Shown: positions 10,718 to 18,133, numbered from the stretch's first letter. The stretch is 37,500 nucleotides of DNA from Smithella sp. SCADC (GCA_000747625.2 JQDQ01000232.1:1-37500); one strand, 5' to 3'. The notes: generated from the sequence alone by a model not told the origin. Program-made: numbers and translations.

Positions 10718-10850
10718 CTAGTGCTTAATTTCAATATTAACCGTGTTATTTCGAAGGAACGAAGTGACTAAGAAATCTTTAGAATCATTGAATAAGATTT
10801 CTCCCTTCGGTCGAAATGACATCTCAGTGACTTTTGCAAGTAAGCACTAG
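10718..10850. mobile_element. MITE-like element, copy 1
   Basis: A 133-bp element with perfect 10-bp terminal inverted repeats, CTAGTGCTTA and TAAGCACTAG, and no coding capacity. It contains an internal imperfect palindrome of the GTTATTTCGAAGG / CCTTCGGTCGAAATGAC type. It is identical by eye over its full length to the copy at 11990-12122. The outer CTAG is probably a duplicated 4-bp target, as judged from copy 2. It separates the unknown acidic ORF from a short upstream open piece. Confidence 0.85.
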
Positions 10851-11110
10851 ATTGGAATTTTTTCCTTACTCCTGCAACCCTTTCGTTGTATATGGACAAC
10901 ACTTTTTCGCCCATGTCATTCGGATCTACATTCTTAACTTTCGCCTTGTCCAAACGAAAAAGACACCGAATTTCTACCAGAAATTAGCCGGATTTTTGAT
11001 ACAGTAGATGGTTTCTTATTTTTTACGGTCTTTGCGCCCCATGCTGTTTGTTGTAAAACAATATCATCAAGGCCGACATTTGATGGTTGGCTGCGGGGCG
11101 CGAAAGGCCA
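10851..11110 (-). other. Degenerate stretch with short open pieces
   Basis: Between copy 1 of the MITE-like element and the small hypothetical gene, the minus strand has two protein-like pieces in different frames. One runs LDDIVLQQTAWGAKTVKNKK to SVSFSFGQGES (about 11070-10925). The other runs AKVKNVDPNDMGEKVLSIYN to RKKFQS (about 10945-10851). They read like consecutive parts of one frameshifted coding region that may have continued into the 10044-10717 ORF. Neither part is recognised, and neither has a convincing start signal. Confidence 0.3.
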
Positions 11111-11116
11111 CTATTC

Positions 11117-11320
11117 CTATTCGCACGATAATACTGCATTCCCAGACCTGAACAGGTCCTTGGCGGAAAATCTGCGTTTGGCAGCGTTTTGCCGAAAACC
11201 TTCACAAACGATAGCCATTGCGCGTGTCACATTTTCATTTGTCCCTTTTTCATCGAGCAAAGACAAGGCGGTCAATATCTTGTTCGCCAATATGTCGTAT
11301 TCTTGTTTCGTTGTTTTCAT
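11117..11320 (-). CDS. Small hypothetical protein, coupled to the DUF3883 gene
   Basis: A 67-residue ORF, MKTTKQEYDILANKILTALS and onward, ending in AVLSCE. The ATG at 11320 lies immediately after the stop of the DUF3883 gene (TAG AGC-type junction); an in-frame GTG at 11329 would overlap that gene by eight bases. This arrangement suggests translational coupling and a linked function. The sequence is predicted helical, soluble and without transmembrane segments. No family was recognised. The last residues (KDLFRSGNAVLSCE) may be a frameshifted end. Because the upstream gene is broken by an insertion, expression of this ORF is probably reduced or lost. Confidence 0.4.
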   Translation of the reverse strand: MKTTKQEYDILANKILTALSLLDEKGTNENVTRAMAIVCEGFRQNAAKRRFSAKDLFRSGNAVLSCE

Positions 11321-11321
11321 G

Positions 11322-12203
11322 CTATTCACTCCCTATAGTAGTTGACCAGAATACTTGGACAGAGACGGACTCCCGCCGATCAAAAATAAGCCGCGAGTTA
11401 ACCGGGTTTTGAAAAACTGTGTGGTATGGTTTTTCAGCGAAATTGCGAACGACAAAAAGAAAAAAACGATCCTCTAGCAATTGCGCAATTTTGTGTTCTT
11501 TGCTTGTCATTTGTATTGCGCCAGTTGATGTCGTTATTCCCTTCACCTCAACAGCAAGAAAAGGGCTGTCTTCGCGACTCATCCTGTAGTCAAACCCACA
11601 CCCTAATCCAGTCGTATTTGTCAGACTGTAACTCTGAAACTCTGGAACAGTTATGAAAACTCTTTCAAAATACTTTTCAGCAGCTTGTCCTGTTATCAAT
11701 CGTTTTGCGAAGCTATTGGATTCTGACATATCTGCCTGTTCCTCTATTATCTCAACCTCCCCGGCAATGGATATTTCTGTCTTTATAAGGTCAGCGAAGG
11801 ACTCCATACTTAACATCCCAAATTCGTCCATGAGATTTTTGCAGTATGTACGGATAGGGCGTTTGTGCCATCCCTGTCTTGGATTAGGAAAGTAAGGATC
11901 AAACTCATCACGATAATTCTTGAGAGATGCCGGATTCGCTTTAAGACTAAGAGCAAGAGCGTTGAACGCTTCAGAAAAACCATTGAAACCTAGTGCTTAA
12001 TTTCAATATTAACCGTGTTATTTCGAAGGAACGAAGTGACTAAGAAATCTTTAGAATCATTGAATAAGATTTCTCCCTTCGGTCGAAATGACATCTCAGT
12101 GACTTTTGCAAGTAAGCACTAGCATTCTTAAACCAGTTTCATCAAACTTCGATAGAAACAACCCCGAAAGAATCAGCTTTTCTCTTGTTGTTAGGTTCCT
12201 CAT
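11322..12203 (-). pseudogene. DUF3883-domain protein gene interrupted by a MITE-like element
   Basis: The gene begins at ATG 12203 (MRNLTTREKLILSGLFLSKF, then DETGLRM) and is broken after 27 codons by the element at 11990-12122, which brings in an in-frame TGA. Coding resumes at 11990 with GFNGFSEAFNALALSLKANP, ASLKNYRDEFDPYFPN and GWHKRPIRTYC, and runs to a stop at 11322. Removing 129 bp, and so keeping one CTAG, rejoins both parts in frame as LRM-LGF and gives about 250 residues. The C-terminal half has the DUF3883 pattern: TNTTGLGCGFDYRM, FLAVEVKGITTSTG, MTSKEHKIAQLLEDRFFLFV. This resembles a nuclease-like fold with a VEVKG core. DUF3883 proteins are frequent in restriction and other defence loci; the exact role here is unknown. 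Confidence 0.8.
11990..12122. mobile_element. MITE-like element, copy 2 (inside the DUF3883 gene)
   Basis: Same 133-bp sequence and orientation as 10718-10850, with terminal repeats CTAGTGCTTA and TAAGCACTAG. Flanks differ from copy 1, so this is a second insertion and not a duplication of a longer block. The host gene's frame is restored when 129 bp are removed leaving a single CTAG. This supports a 4-bp CTAG target duplication with the true element being TGCTTA...TAAGCA. No transposase is encoded in it; mobilisation would need an enzyme acting in trans. Confidence 0.9.
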
Positions 12204-12328
12204 TATTGAAATCCAAAGGGGGAAAAACGAATCTAATAGTTTTCTGTTTAGTCTTAATCAGTCGTTAGCTATATCAAAAGACGAAGGAATTCACAAGACA
12301 GATCATCTTTAATTCCTTCTCTATAATA

Positions 12329-12871
12329 TTAGAAACTTGACTTCAAGTATTTTTCGAATACTTTATTATATTTCTCGTGAATCATTTTGCGATCGAATTC
12401 CCAAAATTCGGCAAGCATTTTGGCTTGTTCATCTTTGTCAAAATATTCCTGACAGGGATAGAAGAATTGCTTGTCTTCCTTCTCGATGTGTTTGGGGTAA
12501 AAATTGCCTAACTGCCGGGCGAAATCTATTATACGTGGCAATTCTTCCTTGTTTCCTTCTAAATATTTTGCTTTGGCCGCAACCAATGCCGCCGTTGTTT
12601 TTCTACCCCAGACATGCTCATCCAGCAATTCCTGCATGATTTTTTTCAATTCCGGCGTAAGATCTTTCTTGGCCAGATCTCTGAAGAGAATTTCTTCTTC
12701 CTTTCCGTGATGGGTGCGGTCAGCGTATGTACGCACAAAATCAACGGCTATATCTATGATGAGAGGATTAACTGTCTTGCTTTTTTCAATATTGTCAATA
12801 TGAAGCATCATCGAAGAGAGCATTTTTTCAATCAATCTATGTTCCCACATTAACGGTCCGATAGGTTTCAT
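12329..12871 (-). CDS. Hemerythrin HHE-domain protein
   Basis: A 180-residue cytoplasmic four-helix protein of the hemerythrin/HHE cation-binding family, expected to bind a non-heme di-iron centre and handle O2, NO or iron stress. Candidate iron ligands follow the family spacing: H in LMWEHRLIE, H and E in RTHHGKEEEILF, H in LLDEHVWGRK, and H and E in PKHIEKEDKQFFYP. The start is set at ATG 12871 because AAGGAGG lies seven bases upstream; an in-frame TTG two codons earlier is less likely. It is divergent from zur and has its own likely promoter in the intergenic region. With sodB nearby, it suggests a small oxygen-defence neighbourhood, typical of anaerobes. Confidence 0.88.
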   Translation of the reverse strand: MKPIGPLMWEHRLIEKMLSSMMLHIDNIEKSKTVNPLIIDIAVDFVRTYADRTHHGKEEEILFRDLAKKDLTPELKKIMQELLDEHVWGRKTTAALVAAKAKYLEGNKEELPRIIDFARQLGNFYPKHIEKEDKQFFYPCQEYFDKDEQAKMLAEFWEFDRKMIHEKYNKVFEKYLKSSF

Positions 12872-12902
12872 AAACAATCCTCCTTATTTAAGCTTTTTGG
12901 AT

Positions 12903-12930
12903 AATGTACAGGACAAATTTAATTCGTCAA
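12903..12930 (-). promoter_or_regulatory. Putative sigma-70 promoter of the hemerythrin gene
   Basis: On the minus strand TTGACG (12930-12925) and TACATT (12908-12903) are separated by 16 bases, about 30 bases upstream of the hemerythrin ATG and its AAGGAGG. Assigned by consensus similarity only. Confidence 0.5.
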
Positions 12931-12971
12931 TACTATTTTTTATTGTCTGAAATGATCTTATTGATAATTGT

Positions 12972-12986
12972 TGCAACTCGGTTGCA
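12972..12986. promoter_or_regulatory. Palindrome upstream of zur, putative Zur operator
   Basis: TGCAAC-TCG-GTTGCA is a perfect 6+3+6 inverted repeat, centred about 27 bases before the zur ATG. Fur-family repressors bind such palindromes and often regulate their own operon, so this is a good candidate operator for zur-znuACB. It may also affect the divergent hemerythrin promoter 40 bases away. The assignment is inferred from position and symmetry. Confidence 0.5.
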
Positions 12987-13005
12987 TTTTTGATAATGGT
13001 TCGCC

Positions 13006-13470
13006 ATGGTTATAAATTCAAAGCATAAAAATGCCCTGCTTACTTTGCAAAACGCCGGCCTTTCTAAAACTTCACAGCGTATTGCTGTTTTGAATATTTT
13101 ACTCAAAGCAACAAAGCCGCTTAATGTAAGCGCTATTCGCCAGTCTCTGGAAAACAAAGCCAACATTGATAAGGTAACAATTTATCGCATTTTATCTCTT
13201 TTCAGACAACGTGGTATCATCCGGGAAATCGCTTCAGCCGGCGGCGCTAATTATTTTGAAATGGTCACTTTAGAAAAACCATTGCATCCCCATTTCAGTT
13301 GTCGCAATTGCGGAGAATTTACCTGCCTGGAGCCATTATCTTTTACACGGGCATCGGAGCTGATTTTATCTAAAGATGATTACAGCATTGATCACATCGA
13401 AATTAATATATCCGGCCTTTGCAGCGATTGCCGTACGTCAGCAAAGACAAAAATATCATTGTATAAATAG
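13006..13470 (+). CDS. zur: Fur-family zinc uptake regulator (Zur)
   Basis: A 154-residue metal-dependent repressor. The N-terminal winged-helix region includes GLSKTSQRIAVLNILLKA and KVTIYRILSLFRQRGIIRE, the Fur recognition-helix block. The C-terminal metal-binding and dimer part has HPHFSC and two CxxC pairs (C99/C102 and C139/C142), which form the structural zinc site typical of Zur and other Fur proteins. The gene directly precedes znuA (11-base gap), so it probably represses the znuACB operon, and itself, when zinc is sufficient. The ATG at 13006 is used; the ribosome site is weak. A Mn- or Fe-responsive role cannot be excluded from sequence alone, but the context favours zinc. Confidence 0.85.
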   Translation: MVINSKHKNALLTLQNAGLSKTSQRIAVLNILLKATKPLNVSAIRQSLENKANIDKVTIYRILSLFRQRGIIREIASAGGANYFEMVTLEKPLHPHFSCRNCGEFTCLEPLSFTRASELILSKDDYSIDHIEINISGLCSDCRTSAKTKISLYK

Positions 13471-13481
13471 GAATAATTATC

Positions 13482-14429
13482 ATGTCTCTAAGAAAAATAT
13501 CTCTTATCTTTATCCTTTTGTTATCTTTACTTCTGTCCTCCTGCCAACCGGCAAAGGAATCAGACAGGGAAGATAAAAAACTACGGGTAATTGCCACAAT
13601 TTTCCCCATCTACGATTTTGCGCGCAATATCGGCGGAGATAAAATCAAAGTAACCATGCTTCTGCCACCGGGAACAGACGCGCACCATTACGAATTAAAG
13701 CCCGAAGATATAAAAAAGGTCAGCAAAGCTGATATTTTCCTTTTCACCAACTTTGAAATGGAACAGTGGGCATATAAAATCATCAACGCCGCCGAAAAAA
13801 ATACCAATATGCTGGCCGTAGAGACCGGAGCCGGAACTGTCTTGCTGCCGTTCAATGAAGAGGATGGAGTTCATGGAGATCATGGGAATCATATTTCCAA
13901 ATTTGACCCGCATCTCTGGCTGGACCTGGATAACGCACAGAAAATGGTTGATAACATTGCCGCCACATTTATTAAAAAGGATTCTCGCAACAGTGATTAT
14001 TACTTAAGAAATGCTCGTGATTACAAGCTTAAGCTAACCGCCCTGGACCAACGATATCGTACAGAATTAAACGGTTGCAAAACAAAAATAATCTTGCACG
14101 CCGGTCACTGGGCGTTCGCTTATCTGGCTAAAAGGTATAATATAAAATATGTTGCTGCTTATAACATATCAGCGGATGCCGAACCTTCGCCGCAAAAGAC
14201 GATTGCTTTGATCGAACAAGTAAAGAGCCAGAAAGTTCCTTATATTTATTATGAAGACATGATCAGCCCCCGCCTGGCCCAAATGATTGCCGCAGAGACA
14301 GGAGCCGGTTTACTGAAACTCAATAACGGGCATGACTTAAGTAAAGAGGATATTAAAAACGGTGTATCTTTTATTTTATTGATGGAAACAAATCTGACTA
14401 GTTTAAAAAAAGGAATGCGATGTCCATGA
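13482..14429 (+). CDS. znuA: Zinc ABC transporter substrate-binding lipoprotein
   Basis: A 315-residue periplasmic metal-binding protein of the cluster 9 (ZnuA/TroA) family. A hydrophobic signal ends in LLSSC, so the protein is anchored by lipidated C21. Likely metal ligands are H68 or H69 (TDAHHYELKP), H144 (FDPHLWLDLD) and H206 (LHAGHWAF). A short histidine-containing loop (HGDHGNH, residues 131-137) occupies the place of the long His-rich loop of classical ZnuA. It delivers Zn2+, or possibly Mn2+, to the permease. It overlaps the ATPase gene by ten bases, indicating a tightly coupled operon with zur upstream. Confidence 0.9.
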   Translation: MSLRKISLIFILLLSLLLSSCQPAKESDREDKKLRVIATIFPIYDFARNIGGDKIKVTMLLPPGTDAHHYELKPEDIKKVSKADIFLFTNFEMEQWAYKIINAAEKNTNMLAVETGAGTVLLPFNEEDGVHGDHGNHISKFDPHLWLDLDNAQKMVDNIAATFIKKDSRNSDYYLRNARDYKLKLTALDQRYRTELNGCKTKIILHAGHWAFAYLAKRYNIKYVAAYNISADAEPSPQKTIALIEQVKSQKVPYIYYEDMISPRLAQMIAAETGAGLLKLNNGHDLSKEDIKNGVSFILLMETNLTSLKKGMRCP

Positions 14430-15163
14430 ACGTCATCAACGTTGATAATTTGACCTTCTGCTACAACGGCCTGGAAGCTATCAGTAATATTTCCTTTACC
14501 GTAAAAAAAGGCGATTATCTGGGCGTTGCCGGGCCCAACGGATCCGGCAAAAGTACGCTTATTAAAAATATTCTGGGCATCCTGAAGCCGCAAAAGGGAA
14601 ACATTAATATTTTTGGTCAACCTTTAATTTTTTTCCACCAGTGGGATAGAATCGGTTATCTGCCTCAACGAATAAGCTCCTTGAATAATCACTTCCCTGG
14701 TACTGTAGAAGAAATAGTTCAATTGGGCATGAAAAAAAGAAATGCTATAGCTTTAAAGCACACTCTGGAAATGATGGGAATCGCGCATCTTGCGGACCGT
14801 CTGATCGGTGAACTCTCTTATGGCGAACAGCAGCGCACAATTTTAGCGCGAGCTTTAATCAGTCAACCGGATTTACTCATTTTCGATGAACCAACAACAG
14901 CTCTTGATCCCGAAACAAGAGAAATTTTTTATTCATTGACCAGCGAAATGAACCGCACCTATGATACCACTATTATTCTTGTTACTCATGACACAGGCAT
15001 TATCGGGAAGTACGCCCGTAATCTTCTTTATCTTGACAAAAAAGTAATCTTTTACGGAACATTTGAAGATTTTTGTACTTCACCTGATATGGCCGGATTT
15101 TTTGGATCGACCAGTCAGCATATGATCTGTCATCAGCACGACAATGCGGAGAACAACGTTTGA
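14420..15163 (+). CDS. znuC: Zinc ABC transporter ATP-binding protein
   Basis: A 247-residue ABC ATPase that powers metal import at the inner membrane. Walker A is GPNGSGKST (near residue 38), the Q-loop is at GYLPQR, the signature is LSYGEQQRT, Walker B is LLIFDEPTTALD, and the switch His is in ILVTHD. Two ATGs are available at 14420 and 14426. The stop TGA overlaps the next gene's ATG (TGATG), so ZnuC and ZnuB are translationally coupled. No odd residues in the catalytic motifs. Confidence 0.93.
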   Translation: MSMNVINVDNLTFCYNGLEAISNISFTVKKGDYLGVAGPNGSGKSTLIKNILGILKPQKGNINIFGQPLIFFHQWDRIGYLPQRISSLNNHFPGTVEEIVQLGMKKRNAIALKHTLEMMGIAHLADRLIGELSYGEQQRTILARALISQPDLLIFDEPTTALDPETREIFYSLTSEMNRTYDTTIILVTHDTGIIGKYARNLLYLDKKVIFYGTFEDFCTSPDMAGFFGSTSQHMICHQHDNAENNV

Positions 15164-15990
15164 TGGGTTTAGTCGATATACTTAATTATGAATTTGTTCA
15201 ACGCGCCATTTTGGCGGGTATGCTGATCGCTGCCGTTTCTTCCATACTGGGAGTTTTTCTTGTCTTACGTCGTTTCTCTCTGATTGGCGATGGACTTGCT
15301 CATATTACCTTTGGCAGTGTTGCAATCGTAATCCTGATCGGAGTCAGTCCTGCCTATATTACCCTGGCCGCCCTGCCCCTGGTGATGCTTTCATCGCTGG
15401 CTATTCTCAAACTGACTCATTCCAAGCGCATCCACGGAGACGCGGCCATCGGCATCGTCTCTTCACTCGGAATCGCTACAGGTATTATTCTGGCTGGACT
15501 ATCCGGCGGTTACAATCTAGATTTATTCAGTTATCTTTTCGGCAATATTCTAACCGTAACACAAACTGAGCTCTGGCTTTCATTTATTGTTTTTTTAACC
15601 ACAGTAGCCACGGTAGTTATTTTTTATAATGATTTTTTTGCAATTACTTTTGACGAAGAGCTGGCCCAGACAATGGGCATCAAGACAAAAAGAATCAATG
15701 TGCTTCTCTTTCTATTGACGGCAGTCGCGGCAGTTTTAGCCATGAAAGTAGCAGGCATTATGCTCGTCTCAGCTATGCTGATTTTACCGCCTCTAACTGC
15801 TTTGCAGCTATCCATGAGCTTCAAAAAAACCATTATAGCCTCCGCTTGTTTTTCTATTTTATCAGTAATTTGCGGTATTGTTCTCGCTTTTTTGTTGAAT
15901 TTACCGGCGGGAGGAACTATAGTTATTTTTAACATCGGGTTTCTCTTGCTTATTTCCGGAGCTAAAAAAATCTGGCCTTTGCCCCGTTAG
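15163..15990 (+). CDS. znuB: Zinc ABC transporter permease
   Basis: A 275-residue integral membrane protein of the ABC-3 (ZnuB/TroC) family with about eight hydrophobic helices. Typical blocks are FLVLRRFSLIGDGLAHITFG near the N-terminus and AGIMLVSAMLILPPLTA in the second half. It forms the membrane channel for the ZnuA/ZnuC importer. ATG 15163 overlaps the znuC stop. The final codons and stop (CCC CGT TAG) lie inside the left arm of the inverted repeat at 15982-16073, so the extreme C-terminus may have been supplied by that repeat. Confidence 0.92.
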   Translation: MGLVDILNYEFVQRAILAGMLIAAVSSILGVFLVLRRFSLIGDGLAHITFGSVAIVILIGVSPAYITLAALPLVMLSSLAILKLTHSKRIHGDAAIGIVSSLGIATGIILAGLSGGYNLDLFSYLFGNILTVTQTELWLSFIVFLTTVATVVIFYNDFFAITFDEELAQTMGIKTKRINVLLFLLTAVAAVLAMKVAGIMLVSAMLILPPLTALQLSMSFKKTIIASACFSILSVICGIVLAFLLNLPAGGTIVIFNIGFLLLISGAKKIWPLPR

Positions 15991-16073
15991 AAGGATTCTG
16001 GCCATTTAGCGGGACGACTCCAAATAGAAGCAAGGCTTCTCACGAATGCAAGCAATGAGATGTTCTAACGGGG
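15982..16073. repeat. Structured repeat with 11-bp inverted ends
   Basis: CCCCGTTAGAA (15982-15992) and TTCTAACGGGG (16063-16073) are perfect inverted repeats around 70 bases. The interior holds a smaller hairpin, AGAAGC-AAG-GCTTCT. The left arm contains the znuB stop codon, and the right arm ends ten bases before the ATG of the next gene, providing its only G-rich ribosome-site candidate. It looks like a short palindromic repeat or non-autonomous element; no second copy was seen in the window. Confidence 0.7.
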
Positions 16074-16082
16074 TAAAACAAA

Positions 16083-17012
16083 ATGGCTTTTTCTACTAAT
16101 CTTTTTTACCGCTCCAACTTAATTTTTTTGCTGGCTCTGATTTGCGGTATGGCCCTGCCCCAGGGATTCCTCATTGGCAATACACTTATTTTCCCCGCGT
16201 TAATCATAATTCTAACCATCACATTACTTAGATTTCCCCGCGGTTTCTTCCGCCACCCCGGCCCGCTTTTATCCGCTTCCATTCGAGGCAATATTATGAA
16301 TTATCTTGTTTTGGGTAATTTTATAATTTTGACCAGTATTTTTTTGATCCAAAAACAGGAGTTTTGGATAGGCATGATATTAATCGCCGCCATGCCACCT
16401 TCGTTAGACATAATTCTTTTGGGCAATTTATCGCGCATTGAAAATAATTCCGTCTTTACCAGCCTGGCCGGGGCTTATTTAGGCGCTCTGCTGATTATAC
16501 CGTTAATAGGCTTGGGATTCCTAAAATATATAATTCCGAACTACTGGAACATAATTGTAATAGTCCTGGGATTGATTTTACTGCCACTCATCCTATCCAG
16601 ACTCGTTATTGATAAAGGATGGGATAAAATAATTGAACCATCCAAAGAAACAATTATAGATTATTGTTACTTCGTAGTATTTTACACTATAACGGCAAGT
16701 GGCAGAAATCTTCTTATGCGATGGTCTTCCGATCTTTTTGTTATCGCTTTCATTGCTCTTGTCAGCACGTTTATCTTCTCCTTTACGATCAGAAAAATCG
16801 GACTTTATTTCCATAGTAATGAAAATAAGATTAACTCTTTTCTTCTTATGGGCACCATGAAAGACTGCGGATTAGCCGGTGGCATTGCACTTATTTTATT
16901 CAGCCGGGAAGTTGCTCTTCCATCATTGATTTTCGCTGTCTTTACCTTTATTCATATCAACTGGCTTAAATATAAAATGAGTCATATTGATAAAGTTGCA
17001 AATATTAATTAA
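16083..17012 (+). CDS. BASS/SBF-family sodium-dependent transporter-like membrane protein
   Basis: A 309-residue inner-membrane protein with about nine to ten hydrophobic helices. Features resemble the bile acid:sodium symporter (BASS) family: the early block LIFPALIIILTITL, the middle AAMPPSLDIILLGNLS with N/D residues before a TSLAGAYLGALLIIPLIG helix, and the late block GTMKDCGLAGGIALILFS that matches the second crossover region. The substrate is unknown; BASS members carry organic anions such as bile acids, pyruvate and sulfonates. It may be transcribed from the znu operon through the intervening inverted repeat, though no functional link is evident. ATG 16083 has only a weak ribosome site. 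The family call is moderate because no single motif is decisive. Confidence 0.6.
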   Translation: MAFSTNLFYRSNLIFLLALICGMALPQGFLIGNTLIFPALIIILTITLLRFPRGFFRHPGPLLSASIRGNIMNYLVLGNFIILTSIFLIQKQEFWIGMILIAAMPPSLDIILLGNLSRIENNSVFTSLAGAYLGALLIIPLIGLGFLKYIIPNYWNIIVIVLGLILLPLILSRLVIDKGWDKIIEPSKETIIDYCYFVVFYTITASGRNLLMRWSSDLFVIAFIALVSTFIFSFTIRKIGLYFHSNENKINSFLLMGTMKDCGLAGGIALILFSREVALPSLIFAVFTFIHINWLKYKMSHIDKVANIN

Positions 17013-17030
17013 AAAAGATGCAATCTAAGT

Positions 17031-17058
17031 TTGACAAACTAAAAAATCGACCTATTAT
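17031..17058 (+). promoter_or_regulatory. sodB promoter
   Basis: TTGACA (17031-17036), a 16-base spacer and TATTAT (17053-17058) form a near-consensus sigma-70 promoter. It is followed by AAGGAG (17092-17097) seven bases before the sodB ATG. A second TTGACA at 17071 has no good -10 partner. sodB therefore appears to be transcribed on its own. Confidence 0.7.
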
Positions 17059-17104
17059 AAAAAGAACAATTTGACATTATAAGAACACAGAAAGGAGAAC
17101 AACT

Positions 17105-17698
17105 ATGGCCATATCATTACCGGAACTCCCCTATGGGAAAGATGCATTAGCGCCTTTTATCACTGCCAATACCCTGGATTTTCATTATGGCAAGCATCAC
17201 AAAGCTTATGTGGATAATTTAAACAAATTAATCGCCGGAACCGGTCTTGAACAAAAATCGTTGGAAGAAATTATTAAAATTGCCGCTAAAGACCCGGCCA
17301 AAGCCGGCATCTTCAACAATGCCGCCCAGATATGGAACCATTCCTTTTACTGGCAATGTCTGAAGAAAGCAGGAGGAGGAGTTGCTACCGGTGCAATCGC
17401 GGCAAAGATTAACGCCGTATGGGGAAATTATGATAAGTTTGCCGAAGAATTAAAAAATGCCGGCGTTACTCAATTTGGCAGCGGCTGGGCATGGCTGGTT
17501 CTGGAAGGAGATCAGTTAAAAATAACAAAGACAGCAAATGCCGATACACCTATGGCCCACGGTCAGAAAGCACTCCTGACCATTGATGTATGGGAACACG
17601 CCTATTACCTGGATTATCAGAACAGGAGGCCTGATTATCTTGCCGCTGTGATTCAAAATTTGATTAACTGGGATTTTGTCAATGCCAATTTAAGTTGA
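17105..17698 (+). CDS. sodB: Superoxide dismutase, Fe type
   Basis: A 197-residue cytoplasmic Fe/Mn-family superoxide dismutase, converting superoxide to O2 and H2O2. Metal ligands are H27 (DFHYGKHHKAY), H79 (AAQIWNHSFYW), D161 and H165 (DVWEHAYYLDY). The active-site glutamine is at position 75 in NNAAQIWNH, the arrangement of iron enzymes; Mn enzymes carry glycine there. The length is normal. It has its own promoter and a terminator hairpin, so it is monocistronic. With hemerythrin 4 kb away it points to an anaerobe that meets occasional oxygen. Confidence 0.95.
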   Translation: MAISLPELPYGKDALAPFITANTLDFHYGKHHKAYVDNLNKLIAGTGLEQKSLEEIIKIAAKDPAKAGIFNNAAQIWNHSFYWQCLKKAGGGVATGAIAAKINAVWGNYDKFAEELKNAGVTQFGSGWAWLVLEGDQLKITKTANADTPMAHGQKALLTIDVWEHAYYLDYQNRRPDYLAAVIQNLINWDFVNANLS

Positions 17699-17722
17699 TC
17701 TAAGTGGACTTTAATCTGTAAT

Positions 17723-17756
17723 AAAAAAAGGGGGCTTAGATCAAGCCTCCTTTTTA
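17723..17756. terminator. Bidirectional rho-independent terminator
   Basis: GGGGGCTT-AGATC-AAGCCTCC forms an 8-bp stem with one G-T pair, preceded by an A run and followed by TTTTT. It lies between the convergent sodB and ihfB genes and can serve both strands. Confidence 0.85.
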
Positions 17757-17776
17757 TTTATAAAAACAGGGGGGGG

Positions 17777-18058
17777 TTATTTCTTTTTATCAACTCGCAC
17801 TTTAAGTTCTTTGCCTACTTTAAAGAAGGGTAATTTTTTAGGTTCAACCTGTATCTTAGTGCCGGTTTTAGGATTTCTTCCCGTGTATGATCCGTATTTC
17901 TTTACCACAAAGCTGCCAAAGCCCCTGATCTCGATACGTCCATTTTTTTTCAATTCATCGGTGAAACCTTTAAAAATAAGATTAACAACGTCAATTGCCT
18001 TTTTTTCCGTCAAGTTTAACTTACTGCTTAAAGTTTCAATAAGACCGGATTTATTCAT
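17777..18058 (-). CDS. ihfB: HU/IHF-family DNA-binding protein, IHF beta-like
   Basis: A 93-residue nucleoid protein that binds and bends DNA as a dimer. It has the family arm motif GRNPKTGTKI and FGSFVVKKY, followed by FKVGKELK and a lysine-rich tail. MNKSGLIETLSSKLNLTEKK and the INxx-type arm EIRGFGSF are closer to integration host factor beta than to HU. Ribosome site AAGGAGG lies six bases before the ATG. A second family member (HU-like, 21407-21679) lies 3.3 kb upstream on the same strand, so the two flank trpS-scpA-scpB-rluB. HU as an alternative name is possible. Confidence 0.85.
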   Translation of the reverse strand: MNKSGLIETLSSKLNLTEKKAIDVVNLIFKGFTDELKKNGRIEIRGFGSFVVKKYGSYTGRNPKTGTKIQVEPKKLPFFKVGKELKVRVDKKK

Positions 18059-18133
18059 AGCCCCTCCTTAATACTATTTACAACAATGAACCGCTAGATG
18101 AATAATATATGTTTATTTTCTCTATGTTAGACC

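Noticed and set aside
10768-10953. 61-residue ORF on the minus strand as a gene
   Set aside because: Its second half is read through the MITE-like element (SLRCHFDRREKS and onward), so only 10851-10953 is native sequence, and that piece looks like a gene fragment.
10718-12122. Composite transposon bounded by the two repeats
   Set aside because: Each copy has its own CTAG ends and distinct flanks, and copy 2 lies within a gene that continues on both sides, so the intervening DNA did not move with them.
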